Below, piece after piece: positions 13,757 through 19,896 of a stretch of DNA of 22,709 nt. The notes beneath the pieces were generated by a model. That model saw only the letters and a list, made by a program, of their open reading frames with translations, had not been told where the DNA came from and searched no databases. The DNA is from an uncultured Collinsella sp. (GTDB lineage: Bacteria > Actinomycetota > Coriobacteriia > Coriobacteriales > Coriobacteriaceae): the NCBI GenBank assembly GCA_902488525.1, contig CABTWP010000034.1, positions 1 to 22,709 of the forward strand, given 5' to 3'. The position numbers and the translations under genes are program-made. The first letter of the stretch is position 1. Each line of letters starts with the position of its first letter.

Positions 13757-15145
13757 ATGATTAAGATTGCCAAGTTTGGCGGCTCGTCGGTCGCCGACGC
13801 CGAACACTTCAAAAAGATCAAGGCCATCGTCGACGCCGACCCTGCCCGCCGTTTTGTGGTGGTTTCCGCCTGCGGCCGCCGCTTTAAGGGCGACACCAAG
13901 GTGACCGACCTGCTCTATCTGGTCAATGCGCACGTTAAGTACCACGTGTCGTGTGAGGAGCTGCTCGAGGACATCGGCCAGCGCTATTTTGATATCGCTG
14001 ATGAGTTGGAGCTCACCTATCCCATCCGTGAGGAGTTCGCGGCCTTTGCCGAGCGCGCCCGCTCGGGCGGCTACTCCACCGAGGAGCTTGTGAGCCGTGG
14101 CGAGTACTTTACCGCTCGCCTGATGGCTGAGTACCTGGGCCTACCGTTCCTGGACGCCGCGACGGTTGTGGTGTTCCATCACGACGGTACGCTCAGCATG
14201 AATCGCACCTCCGAGCTGGTGCAGGAGTATGGCCAGCAGGGCGGCTTCGTTATGCCTGGCTTCTACGGCGCGACGCGCGAGGGCCAGATCAAGCTGCTCG
14301 ATCGAGGCGGTGGCGATATCTCGGGCTCGATCTTGGCCAAGTGCCTGGGCGCCGACCTGTACGAGAACTGGACCGACGTCTCGGGCTTCTATTCTGCCGA
14401 TCCGCGTATTGTTCCCGAGGCTCAGCCCATTGCGCGCGTTACCTACGAGGAGCTGCGCGAGCTTTCGTACATGGGCGCAAGCGTCCTGCACGAGGAGGCC
14501 GTGTTCCCCGTGCGCGAGGCGGGTATTCCGCTGGTCATCAAGAACACCAATGCGCCGCAGGACCCCGGTACCATCATTAGCGAGACGGCTGATGAGGGCG
14601 AGGCGGAGCCCATCATTACCGGCGTGACCGGCAAGCGCGGCTTTGTCGCCATCAACGTTGCCCGCGACCGCACCAAGCCCCGCGTTGGCTTTATGCGCCG
14701 TGCGCTTTCGGTGTTCGAGCGCTATGACGTTTCCGTCGAGCACATGCCCACCGGTGTCGACCGGTTTGGCGCCGTGGTGCAGGAGCAGGACGTTCACGAT
14801 TCGCTGTACTCGCTTGTGGGCGACATTCAGCAGGAGGTCGAACCGCTCGAGATCGAGGTTGTCGAGGGCCTGGCGCTTATCGCGACCGTCGGTCGTAACC
14901 TGCGCGGTCGTGCAGGTATCTCGGGTCATCTGTTTGGCATGCTTGGCCAGGCTGGCGTGAGCGTGCGTATGATTTCGCAGAGCTGCGACGAGATCAATAT
15001 CATTATCGGTGTCGAGGAGAAAGACTTCGACCTGGCGATTCAGACCATTTACCGTGCCTTCTCCGATGAGAACGGCATTGTGAAGGTCTCTGACCTAGAG
15101 GCTCCCGCGCCGGCCGATCCCGCCCTGGCTGCGCTCCATAAGTAG
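13757..15145 (+). CDS. lysC: Aspartate kinase
   Basis: Aspartokinase phosphorylates L-aspartate in the first step of lysine, methionine and threonine synthesis. The 462-residue monofunctional enzyme starts with IKIAKFGGSSVAD (the KFGGSS nucleotide motif) and has LDRGGGDISGS and the ENWTDVSGFYSADPR active-site region. Two C-terminal ACT domains, about residues 300-445, are the usual site of amino-acid feedback. There is no fused homoserine dehydrogenase. The ATG at 13757 is preceded at some distance by AAAGG (13739-13743). No lysine riboswitch fits in the 104-base gap to thrC. It is followed by asd after a terminator-like region. Confidence 0.95.
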   Translation: MIKIAKFGGSSVADAEHFKKIKAIVDADPARRFVVVSACGRRFKGDTKVTDLLYLVNAHVKYHVSCEELLEDIGQRYFDIADELELTYPIREEFAAFAERARSGGYSTEELVSRGEYFTARLMAEYLGLPFLDAATVVVFHHDGTLSMNRTSELVQEYGQQGGFVMPGFYGATREGQIKLLDRGGGDISGSILAKCLGADLYENWTDVSGFYSADPRIVPEAQPIARVTYEELRELSYMGASVLHEEAVFPVREAGIPLVIKNTNAPQDPGTIISETADEGEAEPIITGVTGKRGFVAINVARDRTKPRVGFMRRALSVFERYDVSVEHMPTGVDRFGAVVQEQDVHDSLYSLVGDIQQEVEPLEIEVVEGLALIATVGRNLRGRAGISGHLFGMLGQAGVSVRMISQSCDEINIIIGVEEKDFDLAIQTIYRAFSDENGIVKVSDLEAPAPADPALAALHK

Positions 15146-15159
15146 CTGCTATCTCGGTG

Positions 15160-15185
15160 GATTTTTGGGATAAGTGCCAAAAATC
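15160..15185 (+). other. 9-bp hairpin after lysC
   Basis: GATTTTTGG (15160-15168) is inverted as CCAAAAATC (15177-15185). It lies 15 bases past the lysC stop. It may act together with the stronger hairpin downstream. Confidence 0.4.
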
Positions 15186-15219
15186 AACTGCGGGGCGTTT
15201 CGTTTCGGTTTCGTTTCGG

Positions 15220-15251
15220 CGGGGCGGGTTTCGTGCCCGCCCCGTTCTTGT
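15220..15251 (+). terminator. GC-rich terminator between lysC and asd
   Basis: A perfect 9-bp stem CGGGGCGGG / CCCGCCCCG with a 7-base loop is followed by TTCTTGT. A short GTTTC-type simple repeat precedes it (15197-15217). Confidence 0.65.
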
Positions 15252-15319
15252 ATACACTGGCAACAATTATCGGCCTGCTCGGCGTGCGGGCAAAAGCCAC
15301 AACCTTTAAAGGGGGAAGC

Positions 15320-16345
15320 ATGAAACAGTACACGGTTGCTATTTTGGGCGCGACGGGAGCCGTGGGCACCCAGATGCTCGAGTGCCTCAACGAGCAGGAG
15401 TTCCCGGTTGGCAAGCTCAAGCTGCTGGCAAGTGCACGCTCCGCGGGCAAGACCGTTGAGTTCCGCGGCGAGCAGATCATGATTGAGGAAGCTTGCCCCG
15501 AGGCCTTTGAGGGCTGCGACATCGTGCTCGGCGCTGCCGGCGACGATATCGCCAAGGAGCTGCTGCCTGAGGCCGTCAAGCGCGGCGCCGTCGTGGTCGA
15601 CAACAGCCATGCCTTCCGTATGGATCCCGAGGTGCCGCTGGTCGTGCCCGAGATCAATGCCGACGATATCAAGTGGCATCACGGCCTCATCGCCAACCCC
15701 AACTGCGCGACCATTATCGGTCTGGTTCCCACGTGGCCGCTGCATCAGCTCGCCGGCGTGAAACGCATGATCGTCTCGACGTATCAGGCGGCTTCGGGTG
15801 CCGGCGCTCCCGGCATGGCCGAGCTCGAGGCTCAGCTGGCCGCCTTGGGCCGTGGCGAGGAGATTCCCGAGCCGCGCGCGTTTGCCGCCCAGCTGGCGAG
15901 CAACCTGATTCCGCAGATTGGCGGCGTCAAGGAGGAGGGCTTTACCTCTGAGGAGATGAAGTTGCAAAACGAGGGCCGCAAGATCATGCACCTGCCCGAG
16001 CTGCGCGTGAACTGCACCTGTGTGCGCGTGCCGGTGCTGCGTTCGCACTCCGAGAGCATTACGCTCGAGTTTGAGCGCGACATCACGGTGGAAGAGGCCC
16101 GCGCTGCGCTGGCTGCTGCTCCGGGCGTGAAGCTCGTTGACGACATGGGCGCCGAGGATGCACACAATCGCTTCCCCATGCCGATGGATACGTCCGACCA
16201 GGACCTGATTTGGGTCGGCCGCGTGCGTCGCGACATCTCGAACCCCGAGGCCGCGCGCGGTATCACCTTCTGGTGCTGCGGCGACCAAATCCGTAAGGGC
16301 GCGGCAACCAACGCCGTCCAGATCGCTAAGCTGCTCTGCGAGTAG
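15320..16345 (+). CDS. asd: Aspartate-semialdehyde dehydrogenase
   Basis: This NADPH enzyme reduces aspartyl phosphate, made by aspartokinase, to aspartate semialdehyde, the branch point to lysine and to homoserine/threonine. The 341-residue protein has the nucleotide loop GATGAVG (10-16), SARSAGK, and the catalytic Cys129 in NPNCATI. RVPVLRSHSESI contains the substrate-binding Arg and the catalytic His. The start at 15320 is set by GGGGGAAG just upstream and by the glycine-rich fold beginning immediately; a longer frame from 15233 would include the terminator tail. It lies downstream of lysC, forming an aspartate-family pair opposite thrC and thrB. Confidence 0.95.
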   Translation: MKQYTVAILGATGAVGTQMLECLNEQEFPVGKLKLLASARSAGKTVEFRGEQIMIEEACPEAFEGCDIVLGAAGDDIAKELLPEAVKRGAVVVDNSHAFRMDPEVPLVVPEINADDIKWHHGLIANPNCATIIGLVPTWPLHQLAGVKRMIVSTYQAASGAGAPGMAELEAQLAALGRGEEIPEPRAFAAQLASNLIPQIGGVKEEGFTSEEMKLQNEGRKIMHLPELRVNCTCVRVPVLRSHSESITLEFERDITVEEARAALAAAPGVKLVDDMGAEDAHNRFPMPMDTSDQDLIWVGRVRRDISNPEAARGITFWCCGDQIRKGAATNAVQIAKLLCE

Positions 16346-16361
16346 TGTGACCTGTCCGGTG

Positions 16362-16483
16362 GGGGCCGGGCTCAGTTTTCAGAACGTCCTCGACCATGTG
16401 TGGCGCCTTGTCCTGCTCCTTCGGAGCCGCGGACAAGGCGCCACACTGGTTTGCGAAGTGTTCTGAAAACTAAGCCCGGCCCC
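16362..16483. repeat. Nested long palindrome E3 downstream of asd
   Basis: Outer arms of 24 bp (16362-16385 / 16460-16483, one mismatch) enclose a perfect 16-bp stem (16398-16413 / 16431-16446) capped by GCTCC-TTC-GGAGC. In reverse orientation, E1 (10902-11028) shares the apex CCTTGTCC, GCTCC, GGAGC, GGACAAGG, the spacer start GTCCTCG and the 5' flank ACCTGTCCGG. The arm sequences differ completely but remain self-complementary. Confidence 0.85.
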
Positions 16484-16588
16484 TGCCTGCGGTGACGCTG
16501 CTGCGAGCGGTCTGCGATGGGGCCGTTGTTGGTTGGGGCCGCTGGGCTGATGTGGGGGCACGTGGCTGTTGCGGGCCCTGATCCCGGC

Positions 16589-16692
16589 GGCGGCTTCGGC
16601 GCTTTGCGCCTGCCGCCTTGGGGGACTGTGGGGCGCGGCCGGCAGCTGCGGCGCGTTCGCGCCTGCTGCCTAGGGTGACTTTGGGGTCGATT
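16589..16692 (+). repeat. 52-bp tandem repeat forming two covarying hairpins
   Basis: Two imperfect 52-bp copies lie at 16589-16640 and 16641-16692. Each begins with a two-part hairpin: GGCGGC/GCCGCC in copy 1 and GGCAGC/GCTGCC in copy 2, both with an inner GGCGC/GCGCC stem and the same bulge layout. The stem difference is a compensatory pair change. The rest of the unit is G-rich. The function is unknown. Between 16484 and 16588 nothing else is recognised. Confidence 0.7.
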
Positions 16693-16748
16693 GGGGTTGT
16701 CTGCACAATTCGCGGTATTATGTTGCGGAGTTTTGAAAGGAGCCGCTG

Positions 16749-17327
16749 GTGGTCACGACGACGTTTGCTTCGCCTTTGGGCGAAATCTTGCTTGCCGCTG
16801 ATGGCCGCGGTCTGACGGGGCTTTGGTTTAAGGGGCAGGAGCACTTTGGCTCCACGCTTCTGAAAGAAGATCCCGAACATGTTGAAGGTGCCGATGCGGT
16901 TTCTGGTACCGGTGGGATGTCTTCGGTGAGTCCGGCAAATGGCGCGGCTTCTTCGGTGCTTGAGCGTTCTTGGGCTTGGTTGAATACTTATTTTGCGGGG
17001 CAGGAGCCTCGGTTTACGCCGCCGTTGCATATGATTGGCACGGCGTTTCAGCGTGAAGTTTGGTACGAGCTGCTTTCTATTCCGCGTGGCGAGGTCGCTA
17101 CGTATGGTGAGATCTCCCAGCGTGTTGCGGCTCGACATCGTGTACCGGGAAACGAGGCGCCCGTTGTGTCTCCCCGTGCCGTGGGGGCCGCGGTCGCTCG
17201 CAATCCTGTTTCGATTATCGTGCCGTGCCATCGCGTGGTGGCGGCCGACGGATCGCTCAACGGATATGCCGGCGGGCTTGATCGCAAGGAGTGGCTGCTG
17301 CGGCTTGAGGGCGCGTACGAGGAGTAA
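16749..17327 (+). CDS. ogt: Methylated-DNA--protein-cysteine methyltransferase
   Basis: This is a suicide DNA-repair protein that removes methyl groups from O6-methylguanine onto its own cysteine. The 192-residue protein has the acceptor Cys160 in VPCHRVV, the DNA-binding helix region around FQREVWYELLSIPRGEVATYGEIS, and NGYAGGLDRKEWLL. A GTG start with AAAGGAG (16736-16742) six bases upstream is clear. Compared with typical Ogt proteins it has an additional low-complexity Ser/Gly/Ala segment (about residues 42-70) and a longer loop (131-142) before SPRAVG. TATTAT (16716-16721) is a plausible -10 box with a weak -35 region. It precedes a repeat-rich, rearranged region. Confidence 0.93.
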   Translation: MVTTTFASPLGEILLAADGRGLTGLWFKGQEHFGSTLLKEDPEHVEGADAVSGTGGMSSVSPANGAASSVLERSWAWLNTYFAGQEPRFTPPLHMIGTAFQREVWYELLSIPRGEVATYGEISQRVAARHRVPGNEAPVVSPRAVGAAVARNPVSIIVPCHRVVAADGSLNGYAGGLDRKEWLLRLEGAYEE

Positions 17328-17367
17328 CACTCGAGCGCTTTGCATAGCCAAGATGCCGTGAAAGAAC

Positions 17368-17512
17368 GGGACATGCTTTCCGAATGGAGGCTCAGACGGA
17401 AACTACGTCCCGGAATTCCGTTTTAAAGCGGGATGCGCTTTCCGAATGGCGTTCCAAGCGGAAACCGTGTCCCGGAATACAGCCTCAGAGTGGGACGCCG
17501 TTTCCGGCTGAG
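17368..17512. repeat. 62-bp tandem hairpin repeat, about 2.3 copies
   Basis: Units begin at 17368, 17430 and 17492 with GGGAC or GGGAT followed by a TTTCCG segment; the third is partial. In the first two, TTTCCG pairs with CGGAAA and GGGAC/GGGAT with GTCCC/GTCCC-like ends, making a hairpin in each unit. Each unit ends in GTCCCGGAAT. The repeats lie between ogt and the end of a broken gene pair. Confidence 0.7.
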
Positions 17513-17533
17513 ACCACCTGCCTGGACATCGAT

Positions 17534-17755
17534 CTACGCCCGCTCCTGCAGGGCGTAGATGGACTTATCCATGTTGAACAGGTAAGCCACAACGCAGACG
17601 ATGAAGAACGCCGGCAGATTACCGAAACCGAAGACCTCGCAACCGATAAGGATGGTCGCGAGCAGCGTGTTGGTGGCGCTGCCAAAGACGGCTGCGTAGC
17701 CCAGTGCGGCGCAGAGCTCGACGGGCATGCCGAGTTGAGCCTCGTTATGGCGACA
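17534..17755 (-). pseudogene. C-terminal remnant of a ClC-family chloride channel
   Basis: On the - strand about 70 codons read HNEAQLGMPVELCAALGY and then AVFGSATNTLLATILIGCEVFG. This is typical of the last transmembrane helices of voltage-gated ClC chloride channels or antiporters, where AxFGxATxTPLA and the xExFG motif are conserved. A full ClC protein has more than 400 residues, so all the N-terminal pore helices are missing. The frame enters from the Abi fragment near 17750 in a different reading frame. A 10-bp inverted repeat ATCTACGCCC (17532-17541 / 17551-17560) covers its end. Family assignment rests on motif recall and is moderately sure. Confidence 0.6.
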
Positions 17756-18108
17756 TCTGGGTAACAGAAAGGCCCGCGTTTCTCAGAGGCAAGATAGGCA
17801 ATTCTGCTTCTGAGGTAGATCTCAATTCTGCCGACCGCACTGCCGACCGCATCAAACATTAACTGCCGGAGGGCTCGGTCAAATTCATACGTGTAGATGA
17901 TGGTTTCGAATGTTGTGCCTTCGCGAAAGATGGTAATCCCGGACTTGCATTTGGTTTTGTAGGGAAACCAGTAGGCCGACAGTCTGTAGTGGTTGGCTTC
18001 GACCAAAGCTCGCTCGAGTTCGCTTTGATCAGAGCACTCAAGACCCTTGTTTTCTGTCAATAGTGCTATTTGTTCGTTGATGGATATCCGCGACTTCTGG
18101 TATTTCAT
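17756..18108 (-). pseudogene. Truncated Abi_2-type abortive infection protein
   Basis: The first 118 residues match the N-terminal half of AbiD/AbiF (Abi_2) phage-exclusion proteins: an early ALLTENKGL segment, the hallmark NHYRLSAYWFPYK (39-51), FETIIYTYEFDRALRQLM (67-84) and the RIEIYLRSRIAY segment (94-105). Members usually have about 300 residues. After Asp118 the frame continues to 17485 with Ser/Arg/Pro-rich sequence that is plainly the wrong frame of the ClC remnant, so the open frame of 207 codons is a chimera. The fragment is probably inactive. The ATG at 18108 overlaps the stop codon of an upstream frame, as in coupled genes. Confidence 0.7.
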
Positions 18109-18225
18109 TTAAGCCTCTTGATAGAAAAAGAGCTGGAGTTGCGCATCGTTGAGAGGCTTTCCAGCTTTAGCAAAACAAACTCATAAGATGCGACGGGCCG
18201 CGTCAAGATAATTACCGGACGGCCT
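18109..18225 (-). other. Possible gene remnant upstream of the Abi fragment
   Basis: One - strand frame reads GNYLDAARRIL, a TGA stop, then AKAGKPLNDAQLQLFFYQEA before a TAA directly in front of the Abi ATG. The pattern faintly recalls the N-terminus of SocA/Panacea (DUF4065) proteins. It is too short and interrupted to be a gene. The rest of 18226-18279 shows nothing. Confidence 0.15.
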
Positions 18226-18279
18226 AGGAGGCGGCTGGTTGACTGGCCTAAAACCTGATGCACGGGGCGGCGCTCCACG

Positions 18280-18918
18280 CTATTCAGCGCGCTTGATGGG
18301 ATGACGAACCACAGTCTTAAGTTTCTCCGGCGCACATTTGCGTGGATCGGAGAGATAGATTTCGTGATGTAAACGGGTGTCTGAGAAGTCGGGGACATAG
18401 CCCTGCTCGGCCGTATATTCATGCATAGCGTCTACGGTTGCCGGCTCGCTGCCATAGGGCCCGGTGTGCATGCATTGAACGCAGAGACCCTCGTCAACTT
18501 TAAGCAGCTCGACGGCGGAAAAGTCCAGTTTCTTTTTGGTTGTGGCTTCCGCGACTGCCCAGTCAAAGTCATCTCGGGTGACGAAATCGGGCAGGCGGAT
18601 GCACGAGATAAAGTTGAAATCATCCTTGCGTACATAATCGATGTCGCCGCTCGGGGAGTCTTGCCACCAGAAGCCCTCGAGCGGCGGTACCACAAAGTCG
18701 AAATAGCCCTCGATACTCCTTGAGCCTTTCTTCGACATCTTGACGGTATAGGCGATGCCGTAAAGTAGCGGCAGGGCGTTTTGATACTCGCCACCTTCGG
18801 TATTTGGGTCGCCCTTTCCGCGAACGGCAACGTAGCTCATAGGCGGGACAGTTACGATACTCGGCTTGCTTGCAGGTCTGTAGAGCTCCTTGCATTCCTT
18901 CTTAAAGTCGAACGCCAT
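18280..18918 (-). CDS. GyrI-like small-molecule-binding domain protein
   Basis: The 212-residue protein belongs to the stand-alone GyrI-like group (SHS2-type effector-binding fold). It shows KPSIVTVPPMSYVAVRGKGDPN at its N-terminus, LLYGIAYTVKMSKKG, and the signature PPLEGFWWQ near residue 80. LCVQCMHTGPYGSEPATVDAMHEY and SDTRLHHEIYLSDPRK form the C-terminal half. Such proteins bind or hydrolyse hydrophobic or drug-like ligands; the E. coli relative GyrI/SbmC protects DNA gyrase. AAAGGCGG on the complement gives a good ribosome site before the ATG at 18918. The palindrome CGAACAGCTGTTCG lies 57 bases upstream and resembles a LexA box. The actual ligand is unknown. Confidence 0.85.
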   Translation of the reverse strand: MAFDFKKECKELYRPASKPSIVTVPPMSYVAVRGKGDPNTEGGEYQNALPLLYGIAYTVKMSKKGSRSIEGYFDFVVPPLEGFWWQDSPSGDIDYVRKDDFNFISCIRLPDFVTRDDFDWAVAEATTKKKLDFSAVELLKVDEGLCVQCMHTGPYGSEPATVDAMHEYTAEQGYVPDFSDTRLHHEIYLSDPRKCAPEKLKTVVRHPIKRAE

Positions 18919-18973
18919 GTTGGCCGCCTTTCTGCGTATTGGCCTGCTTAGATAGCGGAATCATATCATAGAA

Positions 18974-18989
18974 ACGAACAGCTGTTCGA
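18974..18989. promoter_or_regulatory. LexA (SOS)-box-like palindrome
   Basis: The 14-bp perfect palindrome CGAACAGCTGTTCG (18975-18988) fits the Gram-positive/actinobacterial LexA consensus CGAAC-N4-GTTCG, with one flanking base also matching (GTTCGA). It sits upstream of the GyrI-like gene on the - strand, next to TATGAT (complement 18965-18970), a plausible -10 box. LexA binding is inferred. Confidence 0.6.
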
Positions 18990-19100
18990 ATGATTTGGCT
19001 GACAGATTGAGATGCGTGCGTTGTGTTTGGCGGTCGACCTGACCCCGTCGATGATTTCTCTGCCTTCCCGGCGCCTCATCTATAGCTGCCGTTCCCCCAT

Positions 19101-19140
19101 ATAAAACCTGCCAAAATGAACCTGTCCCTTTTTGGTCGGT
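19101..19140. repeat. REP-like repeat (copy B), inverted relative to copy C
   Basis: It matches the reverse complement of 22662-22701 at 37 of 40 positions. It contains AACCTGTCCCTTTTTGG and AAACCTGCCAAAA. The right arm is decayed (TCGGT instead of CAGGT), so its hairpin is imperfect. It lies 49 bases before the ABC transporter genes. Confidence 0.75.
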
Positions 19141-19189
19141 GCGAAATGGGTAATACTAAAGAGTTATCCGACCAGATGGGAACCGATCG

Positions 19190-19891
<702 letters not shown>

Positions 19892-19896
19892 CGCCC

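Noticed and set aside
15149..16288. 379-codon - strand open frame opposite asd
   Set aside because: Antisense shadow; asd has its catalytic Cys and nucleotide loop on the + strand.
16470..17351. 293-codon - strand open frame opposite ogt
   Set aside because: Low-complexity Arg/Pro/Gln-rich antisense frame; ogt on the + strand has a strong ribosome site and the PCHRV active site.
17368..17512. CRISPR array
   Set aside because: The repeats are direct and contiguous with 62-base period and the intervals are themselves repeated, so there are no unique spacers; no cas genes are present.
17384..17764. 126-codon + strand open frame over the tandem repeat and ClC remnant
   Set aside because: It crosses the 62-bp repeat and reads antisense through the ClC tail; no ribosome site and no coherent domain.
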